From Muribaculaceae bacterium (lineage in GTDB: Bacteria > Bacteroidota > Bacteroidia > Bacteroidales > Muribaculaceae): 13,404 bases of DNA. Shown in pieces: positions 6,610 through 13,317 of this stretch. Every line of letters starts with the position of its first letter. Position 1 is the stretch's first letter. The stretch covers positions 1 to 13,404 of the forward strand of contig JAEDNZ010000036.1 of the NCBI GenBank assembly GCA_016302215.1. The letters are read 5' to 3'. The notes below the pieces were generated by a model. The model saw nothing but the letters and a program-made list of their open reading frames with translations. It made no database searches and had not been told where the DNA came from. Position numbers and translations under genes: made by a program.

Positions 6610-7398
6610 TTAGGTGTTTGGAGCAAAATTTTGACGACGCATAATGGCCAACGCCATAGCTGTGGCCGTGGCTACGTTGAGCGACTCGGAGGTGGGGTGC
6701 TCGGGCGGATATGATGGTATCAGCACTCGCTTGTCAGTCTCAGCAGCCACGCTTGGGCTGATGCCATTGCCTTCGTTGCCCATTATCAGTATCTTGGCTT
6801 TCAGAGGCGAGGCTATGCCTAAGTCGGCGGTGTAAAGATTGTCGCCATCGAGAAATGTGCCTATCCTCAGAGCGTGGCCACGATATTGGCGAAGGGTGGC
6901 GGCCAAGTCGCAGTATGCTATTCTCACACGAGAAATAGCCCCCATCGTTGACTGCACCACCTTAGGATTCCAACAGTCAGCTGTGTCCTTGGAGGCAATG
7001 ATGTGGGTAACGCCCATCCAGTCGCATGTGCGAATGATGGTGCCCAGATTGCCCGGGTCTTGAACGCAATCAAGGGCTATGATAAGGTCTGATGTGGTGA
7101 GGCTTAGCTCATCAGGAAGCGGCGGTTGAGTGCTATCGGGTATGGCATACACCGCTATCAGCGGTGGGGTGGTGACTTGTGATGACATACGCTGCATCTC
7201 ACCGCGACTCACCCTCTCGGCTTGAATATCAAGATCTGGCGGCAATGAGGCATCGACAGTGGCATATAAGTGACGCAACTCAAAGTGGCCGATGGTGTCG
7301 GTCACGCATTTGAGGCCCTCGGCTTTGAAAAGACCGGTGCGGCGTCGTTGCTTGACATCGGATAGGCCGGCGATGAGTTGTATCTGCTTATTTGTCAT
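6610..7398 (-). CDS. TrmH/SpoU-family RNA 2'-O-methyltransferase
   Basis: This 262-residue SPOUT methyltransferase should use S-adenosylmethionine to methylate a ribose 2'-OH in rRNA or tRNA. The N-terminal part (about 8-85, with KQRRRTGLFKAEGLK) resembles the SpoU substrate-binding domain. The three SPOUT motifs are clear: DPGNLGTIIRTCDWMG (114-129, N117 and R123), ILIMGNEGNGI (203-213, E209), and IPSYPPEHPTSESLNVATA (227-245, S239 and N241), which forms part of the trefoil knot. The substrate cannot be told from the sequence; RlmB-like or YsgA-like rRNA enzymes are closest in form. A TTG codon precedes the ATG, but I choose the ATG at 7398 because it directly gives MTNKQIQ and needs no rare start. 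It is the middle gene of the bioB-methyltransferase-radA cluster, 24 bases after bioB. Confidence 0.92.
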   Translation of the reverse strand: MTNKQIQLIAGLSDVKQRRRTGLFKAEGLKCVTDTIGHFELRHLYATVDASLPPDLDIQAERVSRGEMQRMSSQVTTPPLIAVYAIPDSTQPPLPDELSLTTSDLIIALDCVQDPGNLGTIIRTCDWMGVTHIIASKDTADCWNPKVVQSTMGAISRVRIAYCDLAATLRQYRGHALRIGTFLDGDNLYTADLGIASPLKAKILIMGNEGNGISPSVAAETDKRVLIPSYPPEHPTSESLNVATATAMALAIMRRQNFAPNT

Positions 7399-7422
7399 CA
7401 ATAAGGCGGTGACTATATGTTA

Positions 7423-8400
7423 TCAAAATGACTGGAGGCCGGCGTCGTCAATCAGCGTTTTGTCTTCGGCAATTGTTGACCCTACAGTGGTGAGGAGGTC
7501 GCCAACTACACCGCTGTTCATGCCGATGCGTATGGCTTCAAGCTGTCCTTCGCGTGAGATACGTGCACGCCCGCCGGCAAATCGCAGCTCCACGGTGGGG
7601 TGAACAAAGCGGAATATTGCTATTGTGTCGAGAATTTCGTCTTCGCTGATAAGAGGCGTATCGGCCAAAGGAGTGCCGGGTATTGGAGCCAGCACATTGA
7701 TGGGTATGGAGTGTGGCTCTACTTCGCGCAGCGTGATTGCAAATTCGGCGCGTTGGTGCATAGTCTCGCCCATACCGATGATGCCACCGCAGCACACTTC
7801 AAAGCCTATCTCGCGCGCAGCGCGTATGGTAGCGAGCTTATCGCTGATGGTGTGAGTGGTGCATAGCTTGGCAAAGTGAGATGGCGCTGTCTCTAAGTTG
7901 CAGTGATAACGTCTCACGCCATTGTCCCAAAGCTTTTGCAACTCTTCTTTGTTGAGCAGCCCCATCGATGCGCACACGCTCATGCCCGTGGTTTCTTTGA
8001 CCTCGCGCAGCATCAGTGCCATACGCTCAAGAGCCTCGCCATGGACGGCACGACCGCTGGCCACTAAGGAGAAGCGGTGCACGCCTCGTTCGGCATTGTA
8101 TCGAGCTGCCTTCATACATTCATCGTGGTCTATGATGTCGTAGGTGTGGCATGAGGTGTGGTAGTGTGCTGATTGGGCGCACCACTTACAGTTTTCAGAG
8201 CACTTGCCTGAGCGGGCGTTGACGATAGAGCATGCGTCAAATTTGCGTGAAGCACGGGCTGCTGATATTTCGGCGGCAGCATCGCGCAGCGATTGGTGCC
8301 CGACGGCATCACATAAGGCATATACTTCGTCCTCGGTCAAATCCAAACTGCGCAATACTTTATCTTTAAACGAATTTATAAGATTATCTACTAAGTCCAT
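7423..8400 (-). CDS. bioB: Biotin synthase, radical SAM
   Basis: This 325-residue protein should insert sulfur into dethiobiotin, the last step of biotin synthesis, in the cytoplasm. The radical-SAM cluster ligands C67, C71 and C74 lie in GKCSENCKWC. BioB landmarks follow: RFSLVASGR (109-117), VCASMGLL (142-149), CNLETAPSHF (167-176), CCGGIIGMGE (203-212), PINVLAPIPGTPLAD (233-247) and FAGGRARIS (274-282). By my alignment with E. coli BioB, ligands C128, C188 and R260 match C143, C203 and R278. C97 is replaced by S111, and extra cysteines appear at C167 and C204. The auxiliary sulfur-donor cluster may therefore differ from the usual 2Fe-2S. No other biotin genes are in the window. It is the first gene of the cluster with the RNA methyltransferase and radA. 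Confidence 0.93.
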   Translation of the reverse strand: MDLVDNLINSFKDKVLRSLDLTEDEVYALCDAVGHQSLRDAAAEISAARASRKFDACSIVNARSGKCSENCKWCAQSAHYHTSCHTYDIIDHDECMKAARYNAERGVHRFSLVASGRAVHGEALERMALMLREVKETTGMSVCASMGLLNKEELQKLWDNGVRRYHCNLETAPSHFAKLCTTHTISDKLATIRAAREIGFEVCCGGIIGMGETMHQRAEFAITLREVEPHSIPINVLAPIPGTPLADTPLISEDEILDTIAIFRFVHPTVELRFAGGRARISREGQLEAIRIGMNSGVVGDLLTTVGSTIAEDKTLIDDAGLQSF

Positions 8401-8425
8401 TGTTAATTGTTGGTGTTTTGCGAGG

Positions 8426-8433
8426 CAAAGTTA
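8426..8433 (-). promoter_or_regulatory. -7 box of a candidate bioB promoter
   Basis: TAACTTTG on the minus strand matches TAnnTTTG exactly, 25 bases upstream of the bioB ATG. No TTTG lies 19-21 bases upstream; the nearest is at 14 bases. The promoter may be weak or regulated, or transcription may also come from the gene pair upstream. I saw no clear terminator in 8434-8550. Confidence 0.45.
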
Positions 8434-8550
8434 CACAAAAAAGCTGACAAAAAGAGCGCCAAAAGTATAAAAGACTTGAAATAACAGTCAAAAATACCGC
8501 CGAAAATGATAGAGCAAATTATGGCTCAAGGTCAGCAGACGAGTAGGTGG

Positions 8551-9090
8551 TTATTTGTTATCGCCGGGGGGGTCGGCGGCGTCATTGTTGGAGCGCTGAG
8601 CGTCAGAGATGGTGCGGTGGTATGTTATCACCGTGTGGCGCGGGCGGCAGTTCTCATAGAGCCAAGCTGTAAAAGGCTTGCGCAAATGCCTTAATTCGCT
8701 ATATCGGTGAGATATGCCGAGGTCTTTTAGCACTATGCGGCTAAGAAGTCGGCCGCATGGCGCTTGCATAAACTCAGTGAATGTGTCCGGCCTGAAATTG
8801 ACGGCATTGCGCTCTATGAGGATTTGATATTTGCGCTTTTTGTCGGGCCACGATGATAATATGGTAATGCCGCCTTTCAAGCATAGCAATCCGGCTGCCG
8901 CCATAAGACCTATCAGCCATATACTCAGCTGATTGTATAGCAAAAATATTATTAAGGCTATGCCTCCCCCCATAGCGATAAGGAGGAAGGCATAGCTTTG
9001 GAGATATAAGAAGCGGCGCAGAGTGGCTATGCCACGATGTGGAGCGGCTTCCTTTGTAGCTGTTGTATAGTGTGCTTTATTGTGCGGCAC
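8551..9090 (-). CDS. Two-helix membrane protein of unknown function
   Basis: I do not recognise the function. This 179-residue protein has a basic N-terminus, then two closely spaced hydrophobic helices (about 31-52 and 57-78) with a very short turn, then a soluble C-terminal part. This part contains a striking DTFTEFMQAPCGRLLSRIVL stretch (102-121). It ends in a hydrophilic tail. Both termini probably face the cytoplasm (inference from the positive residues). The start is GTG at 9090, which overlaps the end of the PH-like gene by 14 bases, so translation is probably coupled. The first ATG (residue 40) would cut through the first helix, so GTG is preferred. The two genes probably act together. 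Confidence 0.75.
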   Translation of the reverse strand: MPHNKAHYTTATKEAAPHRGIATLRRFLYLQSYAFLLIAMGGGIALIIFLLYNQLSIWLIGLMAAAGLLCLKGGITILSSWPDKKRKYQILIERNAVNFRPDTFTEFMQAPCGRLLSRIVLKDLGISHRYSELRHLRKPFTAWLYENCRPRHTVITYHRTISDAQRSNNDAADPPGDNK

Positions 9091-9517
9091 TGATAGTAGC
9101 GTAGAATTTATCTACTAATGCTTGTGCTTCAGAGTCACCACCCACGATGTCGAGCTGGATGGCAGTGCGCTGAGTGAATGAGTCATAGTAAAGAACGTAG
9201 TTCTGGCAGAAGCAGCCCAGGAATGTGCCTTCTTTGTTATAGCCTACTTCTTTGACAGAGCTGGGCAGCACGTAACGCACGTTTTTGCTGGTGTTGAATA
9301 CCCAGCAAGCCTTGCAGCTGATGACCTCGATGACGCGCTGGTTGGTGAGCACCACATAGCCATCGCGACGCACGCCGATGAGCATATACAAGAATTTGAG
9401 GATGCTGCCGATAAGCTTAGCGATAGGGTTTGAGCTTGATGCCCACAGTTGGGCTTCCATTTCGATGACGAGCTCTTCGCCGGGGCGCAAGATGACGCCT
9501 GATTTTAATTGTGACAT
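9077..9517 (-). CDS. Bacterial PH-like domain protein
   Basis: This 146-residue protein resembles bacterial PH-like (YdbS/YvbH-type) proteins. After GEELVIEME (13-21) there is a hydrophobic patch (about 32-49), then the typical GYVVLTNQRVIEV segment (53-65) of these beta-barrel folds, and a strand-rich C-terminal half ending in a helix. Several cysteines (C68, C71, C102, C104) are notable, and C68 and C71 form a CxxC-like pair. Its role is unknown; such proteins often sit at the membrane. It has its own consensus promoter and overlaps the following membrane-protein gene by 14 bases, so the two form a small operon. The family assignment rests on the LTNQRVIEV pattern and is moderate. Confidence 0.75.
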   Translation of the reverse strand: MSQLKSGVILRPGEELVIEMEAQLWASSSNPIAKLIGSILKFLYMLIGVRRDGYVVLTNQRVIEVISCKACWVFNTSKNVRYVLPSSVKEVGYNKEGTFLGCFCQNYVLYYDSFTQRTAIQLDIVGGDSEAQALVDKFYATISAAQ

Positions 9518-9575
9518 AGTTTGGTTGTTGATGATAGGTTAGTAATAAAATCCCAAGTTTTTGTTTATTCTTCCG

Positions 9576-9607
9576 CAAATGTACAAACATTTTGATATCT
9601 CGGCAAA
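9576..9607 (-). promoter_or_regulatory. Promoter of the PH-like gene, consensus Bacteroides type
   Basis: On the minus strand TTTG (9607-9604), 20 bases, then TACATTTG (9583-9576) match TTTG / TAnnTTTG exactly. Transcription would start near 9569, giving a leader of about 50 bases. Confidence 0.75.
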
Positions 9608-9631
9608 TAATGCGATATGTTATATAGCATA

Positions 9632-9651
9632 AAAATGAACCAAAATGAACC
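9632..9651 (+). repeat. Two tandem copies of aaaatgaacc
   Basis: A perfect 10-base unit is repeated twice, 25 bases upstream of the PH-like gene's -33 box. It could be a regulator site of direct-repeat type or chance. No further copies are seen in the window. Confidence 0.35.
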
Positions 9652-9732
9652 AATGACGGTGATTTGTGTGATAAGCTGAGTTAGTGATATTTAATCTCAC
9701 CAAGGATTTGATGGGCTGCGATGCAATGAACA

Positions 9733-9764
9733 AGAGGGCGCACCGTCATTGCGATGCACCCTCT
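9733..9764 (-). terminator. Hairpin downstream of the CotH-family gene
   Basis: agagggcgca (9733-9742) pairs with tgcaccctct (9755-9764) with one mismatch, 36 bases past the CotH-family stop codon. On the minus strand it is followed by TTGTT. This is the best candidate terminator. A competing pairing exists between gcaatga (9723-9729) and tcattgc (9746-9752). Confidence 0.55.
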
Positions 9765-9799
9765 GTGATTATTAGTTTGAATTCTATTGACGATTGCGT

Positions 9800-11551
9800 T
9801 TAGCGGTAGATAGCCTTTGCTGTCTTGCCCGATGTCTTTATGATGTATATCTCGCCGGGTTGTGGCGCCGTGATTTGTATTCCTTGCAGGTTGTAGTATT
9901 CGGTTTTAGCATCTTCGGCCTGCATTACAACTAATTGCACTCCTGATTGATTGGTGACGGTGAGTAAGCCGTTGTCAATGTCGAGCAGGAGAGTTACATT
10001 TTCAGCAGACCCGTCAGCCAGCGTCAAATTGCCTCCTTTTACGGTAAGCTGATAGGGGGTATCGAGATTTATCTTGTCGGAATTAGTGCTGCCAAGGTCC
10101 ACCTCATTCCATGTGGAGTCAGCAATCTTAAATTGGCCGGATAATAGAGCTACATTGAGGCGGTAGCTGCCATCTTCGAGTGGAGTGAACTTGTAATCAT
10201 TTACTGCTTGCCAATTGTTAATATCATCGCCTCGCAGATAGATGCTTACGGGTGGAGCTTCATAACCCTCCACGCCCAAGTTATAACCGAAGCTGTTGAT
10301 TGCCAGTCGCAGTTGGTCTTGTACCTCGGCCAGCGGAGTCGCCATATCAGGGTTGCCATAGCCGTCGGCGCTCCATCGCTCGGCATCACGATAAGCAGCC
10401 TCAGTGATGCGCGCGGCATATTCGTTTTGGTAATCAAAGATGCGGTCGAAGCCCTCCGTATCCATCTCCACAAAGATGCGCTTCACCTCATTTTGGAATT
10501 CGGGATAATCCCACATATTTCTTATCCAGTACTGAGGATATTGGCTATCCCATATCCATTTTGTCACATCGCGAGATACCTGAAACGAAGAGCCAAAATC
10601 CCACACCGGCCCGAAATGCCATTTCTCTGCTGCGCCCTTGTCCTTGTAGAGATAACAAGAACCGGAGTATGACTCATAATTGTTCATTATCTGGTTGACA
10701 ACAAAGAAGCGAGCCGCATCGGTGAGGTCTATTTTGTCGGCCCACGCACCGGCAGCATGCTCTTCGGCATACACCATAGCATCAATAGCAGCAATCTCAT
10801 CATACAGCCATTGGCGATGAGCATCAGTGACATAGTCCTCAGGAGTCTTATATGTAATCCATAGCTCGGCGCCTTCACTTTTGAGGCAAGGCACTACTAC
10901 TTGATTGGCATCTTTATTGTTGTCAAACTCTATAAGCCATGCTCCCGTATAGTCTTCATCGGTGAAAGGGTAGTCTTCATACGTCTTGTCAGCATTAGCT
11001 TCAAGCCACGCTTCTACGTCATCGTCGGGGTTGCTGAGATTGATGCGTTTCTTGTCAAAGCGTATGGTCTCGGTGAGGAAATATAGCCCTTTATAATCGC
11101 CATTGAGAATTACCTCACAAGGCTGATCTGCCGGCGTCCAGGGCAAGCCGGACATGCGGCTGACCTCAAAGCCGGTGAGATTGCGCATAAAAGCGCGGCT
11201 ATCATCGGCGTGAGCCATCAGGGCAAAGTGCTTGCTGCTTTCCATACCCAAAAGCGCCGCTTTCTTGTCGAGCTTAAGACGATAGGGCTTCTTATTGAAG
11301 GTCCAGGTGTAATTGCCACGCCCCTTAATCTGAAGAGGCAAGGGATTGTCAGCTGAGCCGAAAGCCTCCACTCCGTCAATACCTCGAGGGTCGAGATAGT
11401 AGGTGGCGTTGATATAGACCTCCTTGGAGTAAATCTCCTGATGATTTTCAGTGTTGATAACCAATACAGGTAGTGAACCCGATGGTTCAAGTGCATGGAT
11501 CGCCGGGGCAATGGCTATAGCCGACAATAAGAGTAAGTATAATTTTTTCAT
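9800..11551 (-). CDS. Secreted CotH-family kinase-like protein with starch-binding module
   Basis: From the ATG at 11551 the protein has 583 residues. It opens with a clear signal peptide, MKKLYLLLLSAIAIAPAIHA. The in-frame ATG 60 bases upstream is rejected because it hides this signal and lies upstream of the predicted transcription start. Residues about 27-420 are a CotH domain: IKGRGNYTW (75-83), KKPYRLKL (87-94), GLYFLTETIRFDKKRIN (155-171), NQIMNNYES (287-295) and FGPVWDFGSSF (313-323), the last holding the aspartate expected at the kinase active site. CotH proteins are atypical kinases in spore coats; the role in Bacteroidales is unknown. Residues about 435-532 look like a SusE/SusF-type starch-binding module (IYLRGDDINNW, DGSYRLNV, GQFKIADSTW). 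A short C-terminal tail follows (YYNLQGIQI, GEIYII), as often seen in exported Bacteroidales proteins. It is divergent from an alpha-amylase, so a role in glycan binding or modification is inferred. Confidence 0.87.
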   Translation of the reverse strand: MKKLYLLLLSAIAIAPAIHALEPSGSLPVLVINTENHQEIYSKEVYINATYYLDPRGIDGVEAFGSADNPLPLQIKGRGNYTWTFNKKPYRLKLDKKAALLGMESSKHFALMAHADDSRAFMRNLTGFEVSRMSGLPWTPADQPCEVILNGDYKGLYFLTETIRFDKKRINLSNPDDDVEAWLEANADKTYEDYPFTDEDYTGAWLIEFDNNKDANQVVVPCLKSEGAELWITYKTPEDYVTDAHRQWLYDEIAAIDAMVYAEEHAAGAWADKIDLTDAARFFVVNQIMNNYESYSGSCYLYKDKGAAEKWHFGPVWDFGSSFQVSRDVTKWIWDSQYPQYWIRNMWDYPEFQNEVKRIFVEMDTEGFDRIFDYQNEYAARITEAAYRDAERWSADGYGNPDMATPLAEVQDQLRLAINSFGYNLGVEGYEAPPVSIYLRGDDINNWQAVNDYKFTPLEDGSYRLNVALLSGQFKIADSTWNEVDLGSTNSDKINLDTPYQLTVKGGNLTLADGSAENVTLLLDIDNGLLTVTNQSGVQLVVMQAEDAKTEYYNLQGIQITAPQPGEIYIIKTSGKTAKAIYR

Positions 11552-11580
11552 GGTATGTGATATGTGTAAATATTTTGATG

Positions 11581-11612
11581 TAAAGGTACAAAAAAATCTA
11601 TACCTGAGCAAT
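11581..11612 (-). promoter_or_regulatory. Candidate promoter of the CotH-family gene
   Basis: On the minus strand ATTG (11612-11609), 20 bases, then TACCTTTA (11588-11581) match TTTG / TAnnTTTG with one mismatch in each box. Transcription would begin near 11574, about 23 bases before the ATG at 11551. This supports that start over the one at 11611. Confidence 0.5.
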
Positions 11613-11713
11613 TAATTAATCTCTTTTGGGTCGCCTGATGGTAATAATGGTCAATTATAATCATTTTGGTATTTTTATGAATATCATATCGGGGCAATAT
11701 GAAATAAAAGTAT

Positions 11714-11721
11714 TAAATTTG
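11714..11721 (+). promoter_or_regulatory. -7 box of a candidate amylase promoter
   Basis: TAAATTTG matches TAnnTTTG exactly, 60 bases before the amylase ATG. No TTTG lies at the proper distance upstream, which would fit a promoter that needs an activator. The surrounding 11640-11781 stretch is very AT-rich. Confidence 0.45.
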
Positions 11722-11781
11722 CCTATCCGTTAGAATTAAGCAGTTAACCTAATTATATCATAATATATTACTTATCAGATA

Positions 11782-13209
11782 ATGAAGATTACATCACGAC
11801 TACTGGTGGGGGCTTCGCTCCTGATGCCGGTATGCAGTATGGCGCAGCGCGCCGCCGCAGCTCCGACCGAAGATGAGGTGATACTACACGCCTGGACTTG
11901 GTCGCTCAACACAATCGCAGAGAATATGTCGAAGATAGCCCAATGCGGCTATGCCTATGTGCAGACATCGCCGGTGCAGGCTTGCTATGTGGGCGATGGC
12001 GGCGGTCCGGCGCTCTTTAGCGAGCCGGGCGACTCGGTGCAAGGCAAGTGGTACTATTACTATCAGCCCACTGACTGGACTATAGGCAACTATATGCTGG
12101 GCACACGCGACGATTTCAAAGCCATGTGCGACTCGGCCTATCGCTATGGCGTGAAGGTTATAGTAGATGTGCTCCCTAACCACGTGGCTATCGATGACTC
12201 GGCTGTGCTGCCGGGTCTTGACAACGCCGTGGGCGGCCATGACAAGCTGCTGCATGCCGCCGGCCGCACTCCCATCAGAGACTATAATGACCGTCTGCAA
12301 TGCACCACCGGTGAGATGGGCGGCTTGAAGGACGTCAACACCGAGAACCCTGACTTCCAATACTATTATCTGCAGTATGTCAACGACTTGATTAACCTCG
12401 GCTGCCGCGGCTTCCGCTATGACACCGCCAAGCATATAGGCTTGCCCTCAGATCCGCTCGACCCGCTGAGTCCGCGCAACAACTTCTGGGACGTGGCTAC
12501 CGGTCGCGAGGCTGTTAAGGGCTTGTCGTTGCTGATGCCGGATAGCCTCTTTATCTATGGCGAAGTGCTCCAAGACAAAAATGTCAAGGAAGACGAGTAT
12601 GCCGAGTATATGGACCTCACCGCCAGCTCGTATGGCCATGAGCTGCGCCGGGCGCTCAATGAGGGCAACTTCTATGCCGCTGACTTGCTACACTGGCATC
12701 ATTCGGTGTGCCCTTCCCGCTTAGTGACATGGGTAGAGAGCCATGACACTTATTGCAATGCTCATGAGTCAGCCGACATGAGCGACGAATTGGTGCGCCA
12801 AGGTTTTGTATTCCTCACAGCTCGCCAGCATGGTCGCCCGCTGTTCTACAGCCGCCCCGCCGGCAGCACCCGCGACAACTACTGGGGCAACAACCGCATC
12901 GGAGCCCGTGGCAACGACGAGTTCTTTAACCCCGAAATCGTAGCGGCTATCAAATTCCGCAAGGACATGTCAGGCTTGACAGAGCATCTCTTTGCCTCGA
13001 AAGACGGCGCTGTGGTGCAAGTGGCTCGCGGTGAAGCCGGCGCTGCCATCATCAATATCTCCTCAAAGCCCGCCAAGGTGAAACTCGAGACCACGCTGCC
13101 CGCCGGCGAATATACCGACGCCGTGCACGGCTACACCTTTAAGGTGAAGAATGGTTTTGTCGAAGGCCGCGTAGAGGCTCTCTCATCATATATCTTGTAT
13201 GCCAAGTAA
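11782..13209 (+). CDS. Exported GH13 alpha-amylase
   Basis: This 475-residue glycoside hydrolase family 13 enzyme should cut internal alpha-1,4 bonds of starch or related glucans. A signal peptide covers about residues 1-21 (basic MKITSR, hydrophobic core, SMA before Q22). The cysteine in it lacks a good lipobox, so a periplasmic or secreted soluble enzyme is more likely than a lipoprotein. The four GH13 regions are intact: DVLPNH (129-134), GFRYDTAKH (210-218, nucleophile D214), GEVLQ (260-264, acid/base E261) and VESHDT (318-323, D322). The barrel starts at about residue 33 (ILHAWTWSLNTI). The C-terminal beta domain covers about 405-475. No SusC, SusD or other sugar-uptake genes are in the window. 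Its divergent neighbour carries a starch-binding module, so the two probably serve the same substrate. The GH13 subfamily is undetermined. Confidence 0.95.
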   Translation: MKITSRLLVGASLLMPVCSMAQRAAAAPTEDEVILHAWTWSLNTIAENMSKIAQCGYAYVQTSPVQACYVGDGGGPALFSEPGDSVQGKWYYYYQPTDWTIGNYMLGTRDDFKAMCDSAYRYGVKVIVDVLPNHVAIDDSAVLPGLDNAVGGHDKLLHAAGRTPIRDYNDRLQCTTGEMGGLKDVNTENPDFQYYYLQYVNDLINLGCRGFRYDTAKHIGLPSDPLDPLSPRNNFWDVATGREAVKGLSLLMPDSLFIYGEVLQDKNVKEDEYAEYMDLTASSYGHELRRALNEGNFYAADLLHWHHSVCPSRLVTWVESHDTYCNAHESADMSDELVRQGFVFLTARQHGRPLFYSRPAGSTRDNYWGNNRIGARGNDEFFNPEIVAAIKFRKDMSGLTEHLFASKDGAVVQVARGEAGAAIINISSKPAKVKLETTLPAGEYTDAVHGYTFKVKNGFVEGRVEALSSYILYAK

Positions 13210-13240
13210 GGCATAGCAGCATTACTCTGTCGAAATCAAA

Positions 13241-13278
13241 AATGGTTGCTCCGGCGCTTCTTGCCGTGAGCAACCATT
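13241..13278. terminator. Strong bidirectional terminator hairpin
   Basis: aatggttgctc (13241-13251) is the perfect reverse complement of gagcaaccatt (13268-13278), with an inner cggc/gccg pairing. On the minus strand it is followed by a run of five T bases (ideal form). On the plus strand the tail is cttt. It lies between the convergent amylase and the gene at the right edge and should end both transcripts. Confidence 0.85.
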
Positions 13279-13317
13279 CTTTGTATGGCCCTGTCCTCCG
13301 GGCGAGAGGGGCGGTGG

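Noticed and set aside
6077..6613. 178-codon open frame antisense to radA
   Set aside because: It mirrors the zinc finger and ATPase core of RadA. Its composition (serine- and proline-rich) is typical of a shadow frame.
7399..7401. TTG start for the RNA methyltransferase
   Set aside because: It is followed immediately by an ATG that gives the same protein one residue shorter, so the rare start is unnecessary.
8506..8694. Small plus-strand frame starting in the bioB upstream spacer
   Set aside because: Most of it overlaps the end of the membrane-protein gene antisense. There is no promoter box and no familiar protein pattern.
10208..10672. 154-codon open frame antisense to the CotH-family gene
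   Set aside because: It lies fully within the conserved CotH coding region on the other strand and has no supporting signals.
11884..12435. 183-codon open frame antisense to the amylase
   Set aside because: The plus strand here codes GH13 regions I and II. The antisense frame shows no family features.
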